Assembly: GCF_002797935.1 (NCBI RefSeq) | Contig: NZ_PGER01000001.1 | Span: 2,728,001 to 2,792,000 of the forward strand | DNA: 64,000 bases | From: Flavobacterium sp. 1 | GTDB lineage: Bacteria; Bacteroidota; Bacteroidia; Flavobacteriales; Flavobacteriaceae | Direction of reading: 5' to 3' | Part shown: positions 8,660 to 16,687 of the stretch, in pieces | Layout of the letters: the number at the start of each line of letters is the position of its first letter | Numbering within the stretch: the first letter of the stretch is position 1 | Notes under the pieces: model-generated | Told to the model about the DNA's origin: nothing | Databases searched by the model: none | What the model saw: only the letters and a program-made list of their open reading frames with translations | Position numbers and translations under genes: made by a program

Positions 8660-9820
8660 ATGTTACTAAAAAATAAACAAGTCGCAATCATAGGCGGCGG
8701 TCCCGGCGGACTCACATTAGCAAGACTTTTACAATTGAAAAACGTAAATGTAAAAGTGTATGAAAGAGATTTGAATAAAAATGCACGAGTGCAAGGTTCT
8801 CCACTGGATTTGCATGATGAATCGGGTTTGGCAGCCATTCATAAAGCCAATTTATTTGACGAATTTAAAAATAATTTTCTGCCGGGTGCAGATAAAATGC
8901 TTATCGTAGACGAAAGCGCAACAATATTTATGAGCGATTACGAGACGAATAGGGATGAGGATTTTGGGAATGAATATTTTCGCCCGGAAATCGACCGCGG
9001 TGTCTTACGAAAAATATTGCTCGAGTCCTTACAGCCAGAAACGGTTGAATGGGACAGTCATTTTATTTCGATGGAAGCACAAAACGAAGGCTGGTTATTG
9101 CATTTCAAAAACGGCTCAACCGCTTACGCAGATATTGTAATTGGTTCTGATGGCGCCAATTCTAAAATCCGACCGTATATCACCGACATCAAACCATTCT
9201 ATTCCGGTATAACGATGCTGGAAGGCAATATTTACCAATCCAAAAAAACAACACCAAATATCGATTCCTTGCTAAAGGGCGGAAAAATAATGGCATTTGG
9301 AAACACAAAAAATGTATTGCTTGGACAAAAAGGCGGCGGTGATCTTGGTTTTTACGCAAGTTTTAAAGCTGATGAAAACTGGGCTACTAACAGCAGACTG
9401 GATTTTGCTGATAAAACACAAATATTGGAATGGTTTAAAAAAGATTATCCCGAATGGAGCTGTATTTGGTACGAACTATTCGAAAATGTTGCAGCGCCTT
9501 TTATCCCGCGCCCGATTTATTGTGTACCCTTAAATCAAACTTGGAAATCTTTGCCTAATGCAACAATCATTGGCGATGCCGCACATGTTATGCCCCCTTT
9601 TGCTGGAGAAGGCGCCAATATGGCGATGCTTGATGCATTGGAGCTAAATGAATTTCTAACGTCTGATAATTGTAATTCGATACAAGAAGCAATTACTTTG
9701 TATGAATTGCAAATGCATGAAAGAGCAACAAAAGCGGCACAGGAATCGCTTGAAAATGGAGAGAAAATGCACTCGAAAGTGGCATTGAAGACAATGCTGG
9801 CTTTTTTTGGCGGTCAATAA
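8660..9820 (+). CDS. FAD-dependent monooxygenase related to Tet(X)
   Basis: This 386-residue class A flavoprotein monooxygenase uses NAD(P)H and O2 to hydroxylate a small molecule in the cytosol. It shows the FAD-binding dinucleotide fold VAIIGGGPGGLTLARLL, then VYERD (ribose contact), RGVLRKILLESL, and the second FAD motif IGDAAHVMPPFAGEGANMAM. Length, the SPLDLHDESG segment and the C-terminal helix match Tet(X), the tetracycline-inactivating enzyme known from Bacteroidota. However, the substrate-pocket strand differs (GDLGFYASF here, against GALHFGISF as I recall it in Tet(X)), so tetracycline should not be assumed as the substrate. It sits 28 bp after an AraC regulator. Confidence 0.88.
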   Translation: MLLKNKQVAIIGGGPGGLTLARLLQLKNVNVKVYERDLNKNARVQGSPLDLHDESGLAAIHKANLFDEFKNNFLPGADKMLIVDESATIFMSDYETNRDEDFGNEYFRPEIDRGVLRKILLESLQPETVEWDSHFISMEAQNEGWLLHFKNGSTAYADIVIGSDGANSKIRPYITDIKPFYSGITMLEGNIYQSKKTTPNIDSLLKGGKIMAFGNTKNVLLGQKGGGDLGFYASFKADENWATNSRLDFADKTQILEWFKKDYPEWSCIWYELFENVAAPFIPRPIYCVPLNQTWKSLPNATIIGDAAHVMPPFAGEGANMAMLDALELNEFLTSDNCNSIQEAITLYELQMHERATKAAQESLENGEKMHSKVALKTMLAFFGGQ

Positions 9821-9874
9821 AAAAGAACAGTAAATACAAATCCACAATCAAAGTACTTGCGAAAAAAAAGCAAT

Positions 9875-9907
9875 CAAGATTAGCTAACTGAGTGTTAGCT
9901 AATCTTG
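9875..9907. repeat. perfect 14-bp inverted repeat, possible terminator
   Basis: CAAGATTAGCTAAC (9875-9888) and GTTAGCTAATCTTG (9894-9907) are exact inverse complements around a 5-base loop. No U-run follows on the plus strand. On the minus strand the stem is followed by a run of eight T (from GAAAAAAAAGC at 9861-9871). It may end transcription of the monooxygenase gene, or it may be a protein-binding palindrome. Confidence 0.55.
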
Positions 9908-10035
9908 CTATTAAAAGCAATTCCAATAAATAGTTGAAGCAGATGTACAGTTGTTTTAAATTAAAACTAAAAAAGAAACACTAATCTATTTTTTCATAAA
10001 TTAGCATTTCAAAATAACTGAAAATATTTTTACCA

Positions 10036-10524
10036 ATGTTTCAAAAAATAGCTCCAATATTGCTTCTGTTAGTTATTGTTTCCTGCAAAAACTCTGAAGC
10101 AAATGAAAAAGACAAAATAAAATCAGCCAACTGGTTATTGGGAAAATGGGAAACCAAAACTGACGACGGTAATCTTTCTGAAAGTTGGAAACGCATAAAC
10201 GACAGTACTTTTCAAGCAGAATCTTTTTTTATCAAAGAAAAAGACACACTGCATTTTGAAACCATAACATTACAGCAAAAAGGAGAAGAATTATTCTATA
10301 ATGCTACTGTAAAAGGTCAAAACGAAAACAAAGCCGTTACTTTTAAAATGACTATTGGAACACAAAAACAACTGGTTTTTGAAAACCCAAAACACGATTA
10401 TCCTCAAAAAATTACCTACACACAAATTAACAAAGACAGCCTTGTCGCATCAATTTATGGTGTTCAACTCGGGAAAATAAGCGCTGAAAAATTCGGAATG
10501 AAAAAAGATTCGATAGTCAAATAA
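10036..10524 (+). CDS. small lipoprotein, DUF6265-like
   Basis: The 162-residue protein has a lipoprotein signal peptide with the lipobox VIVSC, so Cys17 would be lipidated. The mature part begins with the ANWLLGKWETKTDDGNLSESWK pattern and continues with a repeated beta-strand layout ending near FENPKHDYPQKITYTQ. This is the DUF6265 layout (a lipocalin-like barrel of unknown function). It has its own terminator. Its neighbours do not reveal a role. Confidence 0.75.
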   Translation: MFQKIAPILLLLVIVSCKNSEANEKDKIKSANWLLGKWETKTDDGNLSESWKRINDSTFQAESFFIKEKDTLHFETITLQQKGEELFYNATVKGQNENKAVTFKMTIGTQKQLVFENPKHDYPQKITYTQINKDSLVASIYGVQLGKISAEKFGMKKDSIVK

Positions 10525-10543
10525 CAACATTTATCTTACAGAA

Positions 10544-10576
10544 ATAAAACTTTGCTCTAAACAAGCAAAGTTTTAT
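10544..10576 (+). terminator. intrinsic terminator after the lipoprotein gene
   Basis: ATAAAACTTTGCT (10544-10556) pairs with AGCAAAGTTTTAT (10564-10576) around a 7-base loop, with T-rich sequence after it. Confidence 0.75.
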
Positions 10577-10622
10577 TTATTTCCTAAAACAGCCAAAATC
10601 ATTGAGTTAAAATATTTATTTA

Positions 10623-10695
10623 TAATTAATCTAAATAAATACAGTTAAATTAAGTATAATTTTTACATTTGCACTATTCTTATTTATTCTAAATA
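10623..10695 (+). promoter_or_regulatory. Fur-type iron-regulated promoter of the first siderophore receptor
   Basis: The -7 element TACATTTG is at 10664-10671. A Fur-box-like 7-1-7 sequence, TAATTAATCTAAATA, lies upstream at 10623-10637. A second, TATTTATTCTAAATA, starts 10 bases after the -7 element at 10681-10695, over the expected start site. They match the best palindrome of the locus (20249-20263) at 13 and 14 of 15 positions. Repression by iron-loaded Fur is inferred from this and from the genes controlled. Confidence 0.65.
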
Positions 10696-10733
10696 ACAAC
10701 AGTTAGTGTATTAAAAACTTTATATCTTAATCT

Positions 10734-13103
10734 ATGAAATATTTGAATCAACAATTACCCTTATTTAAATTATTCTTATATCTATTTATCCTTTCCACAG
10801 CTAGCGCTTTTGCACAAAACAAAGGAAGTCTAAAAGGAACCGTTCAAACCAGTGACAATAAACCTGCAGAAGGAGTTTCGGTTACTGTAAAAGAATTAAA
10901 CAGAACAACCATCGCCGATAATAACGGTGTTTTTGCTATCAAAAACTTACCAGCTGGCAGCTATACTTTAATAGTGACATTAGTTGGTAACAGTGATGTT
11001 CAACAAAACGTAACAATAGTATCTGGTGAAACTGCAAGCGTAAACATCAATCTTTCTTTATCCAATAACGAATTGAACCAAGTGGTCGTTTTGAGTAACA
11101 AAAGTGCTTTTAAAACCAACCGTATTTCTTCTTCACTTCGCTTGCAATCCCCTATTATTGAAATCCCTCAAAACATTCAGGTAGTAACAGGAAAACTGAT
11201 CCAAGACCAACAAATTAACAATATGCTTGAAGGTGTTACCCGCAACGTGAGTGGAGCTACACGTGTAGAGCACTGGGATAATTATGCCAATATTACTATG
11301 AGAGGAAGCCAAGTTGCCGCTTTTAGAAATGGTATGAACGTAAGTACTACATGGGGCCCATTGACGGAAGACATGAGTCTAGTAGAACGCATCGAATTTG
11401 TAAAAGGCCCCGCAGGATTTATGTTATCAAACGGAAATCCAAGTGGTTTTTATAATGTGGTAACCAAAAAACCAAGCGGAAGAAACAAAGGAGAAGCAAG
11501 TTTATCTCTGGGAAGTTATGGTATGTATAGAGGTACATTGGATTTAGACGGTAAATTGACTAAAGACGGAAAACTTTTGTACCGTTTCAATGCAATGGGA
11601 GAAAAGAAAGACAGCTACCGCGATTTTGATTTTAATGACCGTTATACTTTTGCACCTGTATTAAAATATTTATTTTCAGACAAAACTTCTGCAACGCTAG
11701 AATATACACAACAATTTTCGAAAGTAAATGCAATAGGAAGCAACTATGTTTATGCTAAGCACGGTTACGAAGAATTACCAAGAAGCTTCACAACTTCAGA
11801 GAAAGAATTAGATCCTACACAAATGCTGGAAAGAAGTCTTTTGGGTATTTTTGAACATAGCCTAAATGACAAATGGAAAATTACTGCTCAAGGTTCTTAC
11901 TTAAATTACGAACAAGAAGGAATGTCTTTATGGCCAGCTGGTTTTGATCCTGCAAATGATGCAATACTTAAAAGAACTGGTGGGAACTGGGATATTTTAG
12001 GAAAAATATATACTGGACAAGCTTTTGTAAATGGCGAGGCTCAAACTGGATCTGTTTCTCACAAAATATTAGGAGGATTTGACATGAGTGACAAAACCTA
12101 TTACCATGACTGGTCACAATCTTTCACTTTACCAGATTTAGATATTTATAACCCAGTGCATGGTATACCAGCTTCGCCAACTTTTGACAGAAGTAAAGAT
12201 ATTAAAGACAGAGGCGTAAAATATTATAATAATTACAAAGGCTTTTATGCGCAGGATGAATTAGGATTCTTAGATAATGCACTTCGTTTAACATTGGCTG
12301 GAAGATATACTATACTAAAAGCTGGTGATGTATATTCTGGTGGTTCAAAAAACGATAAATTCACGCCGCGTATTGGATTAAGTTATTCTATTGACAAAAA
12401 TACATCTGCCTATTTTGTGAGAGATGAGTCTTTTACAGAAAACTATGGTACAGATTGGCAAGAAAAAAGTTTTAGTCCTCAAACGGGAACAAATTTAGAA
12501 TTAGGTTTCAAAAGAGACTGGCTGAACGGAAAATGGAATTCTACGTTTGCTGCCTACCAAATTACCACAGACAATATTCTTACATTAGACTCAGAACATT
12601 CTACACCTGCTAAGCAATTTAGCAAAGAAAGTGGTCAGCAAAAGGTAAAAGGTTTTGAAATTGACATTCGAGGAGAAATTTTTAAGAACTTTGATATTGT
12701 TGCCAATTATGCTTTCACAGAAGGAAAAACTACCAAAGATACCAACCCAAATATGGTAGGAAATCAAATTCCAGGAAGTTCAAGACATATTCAAAACACT
12801 TGGCTAAATTATAAAGTAGATAACGGATTACTGAACGGATTGGGTCTTTCATTAGGATATCAATATCAGGTAGGAAGAGCTCCTTGGTATATTTCACCTG
12901 ATAACACTACTGCGCTGCCTGACTATTTCCGTTTGGATGGTGGTGTATCATATCAAATAAAAAAAGTATACATAAACCTTATTGTGAACAACTTACTTAA
13001 CAAGTACTTATATTCTGGAGGATATTACAGCTATACCGATATGTATTACTGGCAAGCTGAAGCAGGTACTAATGCAAGAGTAACTGTAAGTTATAAATTT
13101 TAA
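10734..13103 (+). CDS. TonB-dependent siderophore receptor with N-terminal carboxypeptidase-regulatory-like domain
   Basis: This outer-membrane transporter takes up a ferric siderophore using TonB energy. It has a signal peptide ending SAFAQ, a carboxypeptidase-regulatory-like beta-sandwich (about residues 30-110: GSLKGTVQTSDNKPAEGVSV), the plug (about 125-250: IIEIPQNIQVVTGKLI and ERIEFVKGPAGFMLSNGNPSG), and a 22-strand barrel ending in aromatic Phe (RVTVSYKF). At 789 residues it fits the siderophore-receptor family. A Fur-type promoter precedes it. The PepSY protein follows after a 61-bp gap with a hairpin and is probably co-expressed. The siderophore cannot be named from sequence. Confidence 0.92.
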   Translation: MKYLNQQLPLFKLFLYLFILSTASAFAQNKGSLKGTVQTSDNKPAEGVSVTVKELNRTTIADNNGVFAIKNLPAGSYTLIVTLVGNSDVQQNVTIVSGETASVNINLSLSNNELNQVVVLSNKSAFKTNRISSSLRLQSPIIEIPQNIQVVTGKLIQDQQINNMLEGVTRNVSGATRVEHWDNYANITMRGSQVAAFRNGMNVSTTWGPLTEDMSLVERIEFVKGPAGFMLSNGNPSGFYNVVTKKPSGRNKGEASLSLGSYGMYRGTLDLDGKLTKDGKLLYRFNAMGEKKDSYRDFDFNDRYTFAPVLKYLFSDKTSATLEYTQQFSKVNAIGSNYVYAKHGYEELPRSFTTSEKELDPTQMLERSLLGIFEHSLNDKWKITAQGSYLNYEQEGMSLWPAGFDPANDAILKRTGGNWDILGKIYTGQAFVNGEAQTGSVSHKILGGFDMSDKTYYHDWSQSFTLPDLDIYNPVHGIPASPTFDRSKDIKDRGVKYYNNYKGFYAQDELGFLDNALRLTLAGRYTILKAGDVYSGGSKNDKFTPRIGLSYSIDKNTSAYFVRDESFTENYGTDWQEKSFSPQTGTNLELGFKRDWLNGKWNSTFAAYQITTDNILTLDSEHSTPAKQFSKESGQQKVKGFEIDIRGEIFKNFDIVANYAFTEGKTTKDTNPNMVGNQIPGSSRHIQNTWLNYKVDNGLLNGLGLSLGYQYQVGRAPWYISPDNTTALPDYFRLDGGVSYQIKKVYINLIVNNLLNKYLYSGGYYSYTDMYYWQAEAGTNARVTVSYKF

Positions 13104-13126
13104 ATTATTTTTTGCACCTTTTAACT

Positions 13127-13152
13127 AAACTCCTCATTAACCTGAGGAGTTT
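13127..13152 (+). terminator. hairpin between receptor and PepSY gene
   Basis: AAACTCCTCA (13127-13136) pairs with TGAGGAGTTT (13143-13152) and is followed by TATCCTTTTTTT. It ends 12 bp before the next ATG, so it may be a partial terminator that lowers expression of the PepSY gene relative to the receptor. Confidence 0.65.
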
Positions 13153-13164
13153 TATCCTTTTTTA

Positions 13165-14307
13165 ATGAAAAATAATAGCTTAAAAAAACTGATTGGAAAA
13201 ATTCACTTATGGCTCGGATTGTCTTCTGGCATAATTGTATTTATTATTGCCATTACAGGCTGCCTGTATGCTTTTCAGGAAGAAATACAAAATATCACCG
13301 AAGAATACCGTTTTGTCGAAAAACAAAACAAACCTTTTCTCCCTCCATCCCAATTGGAAGAAATTGCAAAAAAAGCACTTCCGGGTAAAGTCTTGCATGC
13401 CATCAAATACAATGGAACCGAAAAATCAGCGGAAGCTATATTTTATCATTACGAACCCACATATTATTATATTGTTTACCTAAATCCATATTCGGGCAAA
13501 GTAATAGAAACAGCTAATATGGACGAAGGCTTTTTCAGGTTCATCCTCGACGGACACTATTACCTTTGGTTTCCCCCAGAAATTGGACAACCCATTGTAG
13601 CCTCGGCAACCTTAATATTCTTGGTACTGCTGCTTTCTGGGCTGTATCTTTGGTATCCAAGAAATAAAAATGCTGTTAAACAGCGCTTTAGATTCAAATG
13701 GAAAAAAGAAACAAAATGGAAACGAAAAAACTATGATTTGCATAATATCACTGGTTTTTATCTTCTTTTGATTGCGCTCGTTTTTGCCATTACCGGTTTG
13801 GTTTGGGGATTTCAATGGTTTGCCTACTCCTATTACACAGTAACAGGCGGGGAAAAATCATTGATTTACGAAGACCCAGTTTCAACAAAAAAGGCAATTG
13901 CTCCAAGCAATTCATTGGATAAAATTTGGGAATTAATGCAAAAAGAATATCCAACGGCAAAATCGATCGAAGTGCATCCGCCAGAAAATGACAGCACCGC
14001 CATAGCAGCTAATGCCAATCCGGAAGAAGGAACATTCTGGAAAACCGATTACCGTTATTTTGACCAATACACTTTGGAAGAAAAAGAAGTAAAACACATT
14101 TACGGAAAATATAAAAATGCGGCAATTCCAGATAAGTTAATGCGTATGAACTATGATTTACACACTGGAGCAGTATTCGGGCTAGCCGGAAAGATATTTG
14201 CTTTTTTAATCAGTTTGCTTATTGCGAGCCTTCCTATATCCGGATTTTATATTTGGTGGGGGCGAAATAGGAAAGAAAAATGCAGCAAATATTATGGTTT
14301 AATGTGA
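13165..14307 (+). CDS. PepSY-associated transmembrane protein, probable periplasmic siderophore reductase
   Basis: The 380-residue inner-membrane protein has four long hydrophobic helices (about residues 11-36, 143-165, 193-218 and 335-366) and large periplasmic PepSY-like loops between them. Histidines are placed as in the PepSY-TM family: H14 (KIHLWLG), H131 (DGHYYLW), H193 (YDLHNITG) and H333 (YDLHTGAVFG). In related proteins such as FoxB of Pseudomonas, equivalent histidines bind haem and the protein reduces ferric siderophores at the periplasmic face. Its position right after a siderophore receptor fits that role. It has no cytosolic flavin domain of its own, so the electron donor is open; the quinone pool or a partner reductase is possible. 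Confidence 0.85.
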   Translation: MKNNSLKKLIGKIHLWLGLSSGIIVFIIAITGCLYAFQEEIQNITEEYRFVEKQNKPFLPPSQLEEIAKKALPGKVLHAIKYNGTEKSAEAIFYHYEPTYYYIVYLNPYSGKVIETANMDEGFFRFILDGHYYLWFPPEIGQPIVASATLIFLVLLLSGLYLWYPRNKNAVKQRFRFKWKKETKWKRKNYDLHNITGFYLLLIALVFAITGLVWGFQWFAYSYYTVTGGEKSLIYEDPVSTKKAIAPSNSLDKIWELMQKEYPTAKSIEVHPPENDSTAIAANANPEEGTFWKTDYRYFDQYTLEEKEVKHIYGKYKNAAIPDKLMRMNYDLHTGAVFGLAGKIFAFLISLLIASLPISGFYIWWGRNRKEKCSKYYGLM

Positions 14308-14363
14308 TTCATTTTAAACCTTTTTATGTTTTTAGAATCTTACAAACAAAACATAAAAATTCC

Positions 14364-14437
14364 ATTTAAATTTTAAATAATGATTGGTATTATACTATTT
14401 ATTTTTACATTTGCGCTATTTTTATTTATTCTAAATA
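14364..14437 (+). promoter_or_regulatory. Fur-type promoter of the ankyrin/DUF2271/reductase/apbE cluster
   Basis: TACATTTG (14406-14413) is followed 10 bases later by TATTTATTCTAAATA (14423-14437), the same 15-mer and spacing as upstream of the first receptor. The palindrome ATTTAAATTTTAAAT (14364-14378) occupies the upstream position. The stretch TTTTTACATTTGCxCTATT is shared almost letter for letter with the receptor promoter at 10.66 kb. Confidence 0.62.
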
Positions 14438-14534
14438 ATCTTTGCTTTTCATACAAAATACGTTTCTTAATTCTTGATTAATTTAAGAATTAACCTATAT
14501 AGCATGCCGTAAATTAATATATCTTTATAATCTT

Positions 14535-16052
14535 ATGAAAAATATCTTTTTTATTTCGTTAGCCTTATTTACCACATTATTGGTTAGTGCTCAACAAAAA
14601 AATACACTTTTAGAACAGTCTTTTTGGAAAACATCACCAGATATAGTAGCTGTTCAAGCTGAAATTGCAAAAGGCAGCAGTCCTTCGGAATTAAATCAAA
14701 GATCATTCGATCCAGTGGTTTTAGCCATTAACAATGATGCACCTGCAGCTACCATAAAATTCTTATTGGAACAGCCCGGAAATGAAGTTACCAAAACGAC
14801 TCACGATAATCGAATTTATTTGCATTGGGCAGCAAGCAAGGGAAATCTGGAAATCATAGAATACTTGATTGCCAAAAAATCTGACGTAAATTTAGAAGAC
14901 AGCCACAGTGCTTTTCCTATTACTGCAGCAGCGAGCAGCGGCGTAACGAATACAGCTGTTTATGAAGCTTTTTTTAAAGCTGGTGTCGAACCAATGAAAA
15001 AATATCAAGACGGTGCAAACCTATTACTTATTGCAATCCCTTATGATAAAGACCTTGCGCTTTCAACTTATTTCACAACCAAAGGAATGTCGCTTAAAGA
15101 TGTGGACAGCAACGGCAATACTGCTTTCAATTATGTAGCTAAAACAGGTAATATCCCTTTCTTAAAAACACTACTGGAAAAAGGAGTAAAATACACAGAC
15201 AATGCACTTATTTTTGCCGCACAAGGTTCCCGCAGAGAAACAAATACAATTGAAACCTATAAATACTTGGTGGAAGATTTGAAAATCAAACCTACAGCCA
15301 CGAGTAAATTTGGAGAAACTGTATTTCATTTTCTAGTTAGCAAACCGAAACAGACTGAAATCATAAACTACTTTTTAGCCAAAGGAGTAAATATTACCAA
15401 AGCCGATAACGAAGGAAACACTCCTTTGATGGTAGCTGCGGCATCTAGAGAAACAACTGCAACATTGGAACAAATATTGGTAATTGTAAAAAATATAAAT
15501 ATTCAAAACGGAAATGGAGAATCAGCATTAACAATAGCTGTAAAATCTGGAACTCCTGAAGCTGTTAGCTTACTTTTGGACAAAGGTGCCGATGTAAAAG
15601 TGCTTGATAAAGAAGGTAACAACTTAGGTTTTTACTTAATACAATCCTACAAACCGCAAATGGGAATGGGAGGCCGTCCAGAAGGTATAAATACGCAAAA
15701 ACAAGATCCTTTTGCTGCAAAAATAAAATTGCTTCAAGACAAAGGATTAAACTTGGCAACTGCCCAAAAAGACGGTAACACGCTTTACCATTTGGCTGTA
15801 GCCAAAAATGATTTAGCTTTATTAAAAAAATTAGCCGATTTAAACATCGACATCAACTCTAAAAACAAAGATGGATTGACTGCTTTGCACAGAGCGGCAA
15901 TGGTTGCCAAAAACGATGCTATCTTGAAATACCTGCTTTCTATTGGCGCCAAAAAAGAAATCACCACTGAATTTAAAGAAACCACTTTCGATTTGGCTAA
16001 GGAAAATGAGTCATTAGCCAAAAACAAAACAGATTTAGCATTTTTGAAATAA
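14535..16052 (+). CDS. exported ankyrin-repeat protein
   Basis: The 505-residue protein starts with a signal peptide (MKNIFFISLALFTTLLVSAQ) and is then built almost entirely of ankyrin repeats. Examples are DNRIYLHWAASKGNLEIIEYL, EGNTPLMVAAASRET, NGESALTIAVKSGTPEAVSLL, DGNTLYHLAVAKNDLALLKKL and DGLTALHRAAMVAKNDAIL. Ankyrin repeats bind other proteins; no catalytic domain is present. It is the first gene after a Fur-type promoter and is followed 54 bp later by the DUF2271 gene. A role as a periplasmic scaffold or chaperone for the reductase partners is inferred from position only. Confidence 0.88.
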   Translation: MKNIFFISLALFTTLLVSAQQKNTLLEQSFWKTSPDIVAVQAEIAKGSSPSELNQRSFDPVVLAINNDAPAATIKFLLEQPGNEVTKTTHDNRIYLHWAASKGNLEIIEYLIAKKSDVNLEDSHSAFPITAAASSGVTNTAVYEAFFKAGVEPMKKYQDGANLLLIAIPYDKDLALSTYFTTKGMSLKDVDSNGNTAFNYVAKTGNIPFLKTLLEKGVKYTDNALIFAAQGSRRETNTIETYKYLVEDLKIKPTATSKFGETVFHFLVSKPKQTEIINYFLAKGVNITKADNEGNTPLMVAAASRETTATLEQILVIVKNINIQNGNGESALTIAVKSGTPEAVSLLLDKGADVKVLDKEGNNLGFYLIQSYKPQMGMGGRPEGINTQKQDPFAAKIKLLQDKGLNLATAQKDGNTLYHLAVAKNDLALLKKLADLNIDINSKNKDGLTALHRAAMVAKNDAILKYLLSIGAKKEITTEFKETTFDLAKENESLAKNKTDLAFLK

Positions 16053-16106
16053 CGCTTAAAAGCCAATCACAACTCATAATAAATAATTAACAATTCATAA
16101 TTCGAT

Positions 16107-16589
16107 ATGAAATCAATACTAAAAATAGCTTTTACAGCTGCTTTAATCTGCTTATTATCTTTTCAAGCTACTGCACAAACCAGCAAATATAAGTGCATGC
16201 TCCAAATGTCTAACTATGCGGGAGAAGGAGCTTATGTAGTGGTATCGCTTATCAATCCTAAAGGAGAATATGACAAAACGCTCTATGTGATGGGAGATGA
16301 TAAAAAATGGTACAAAACGCTGAAAGAGTGGCATAAATTTTATTCTCAAAAACCTACCGACATCAGTGCCAAAACAGGCGCATCGGTTACTGGCGGCGAC
16401 CGCAGCATGACTACTTTAGAAATTGAAGATTCTAAAATTAACAAAGGATACAAATTAAGATTTGAAACAGCTGTAGAAGATCAAAAATATTATGTAACTG
16501 ATATTGAAGTTCCTTTATCAACAGAAGGAATTGCTGATAAAACCGAAGGAAAAGGATATATTCGTTACGTAAGATTAAACAAAATTTAA
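16107..16589 (+). CDS. DUF2271 exported protein, probable flavinylated electron carrier
   Basis: The 160-residue protein has a signal peptide ending SFQATAQ and one DUF2271 domain. DISAKTGASVTGG at residues 85-97 resembles the acceptor motif that ApbE modifies, (S/T)GA(S/T), with Ser93 the likely FMN attachment site. The upstream acidic residue, D85, is two residues further away than in the classical motif, so the fit is imperfect. As I recall, surveys of ApbE-linked gene clusters list DUF2271 among likely flavinylated extracytosolic domains. The neighbouring PepSY-reductase and apbE genes support that reading: a periplasmic FMN carrier passing electrons to ferric iron. Confidence 0.8.
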   Translation: MKSILKIAFTAALICLLSFQATAQTSKYKCMLQMSNYAGEGAYVVVSLINPKGEYDKTLYVMGDDKKWYKTLKEWHKFYSQKPTDISAKTGASVTGGDRSMTTLEIEDSKINKGYKLRFETAVEDQKYYVTDIEVPLSTEGIADKTEGKGYIRYVRLNKI

Positions 16590-16610
16590 ATTCTAAACTT
16601 TTTATCTGTA

Positions 16611-16663
16611 AAAATCTGCAAAATCTGCGTGCCACTATTTTTCACATAGATTTTGCAGATTTT
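16611..16663 (+). terminator. long hairpin between DUF2271 and reductase genes
   Basis: AAAATCTGCAAAATCT (16611-16626) pairs perfectly over 16 bp with AGATTTTGCAGATTTT (16648-16663), followed by TTTTAAATT. It begins 22 bp after the DUF2271 stop and ends 24 bp before the reductase start. It is probably a partial terminator that keeps the small carrier more abundant than the reductase. Confidence 0.7.
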
Positions 16664-16687
16664 TTTTAAATTAAATCAATTACATCA

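Noticed and set aside
8660..9820. Calling the monooxygenase a tetracycline-resistance gene.
   Set aside because: Overall similarity is clear, but the substrate-pocket strand differs and there is no mobile context.
14607..15980. Ankyrin protein as a host-directed effector.
   Set aside because: It has a standard Sec signal and sits in an iron-redox operon, so a periplasmic role is simpler.
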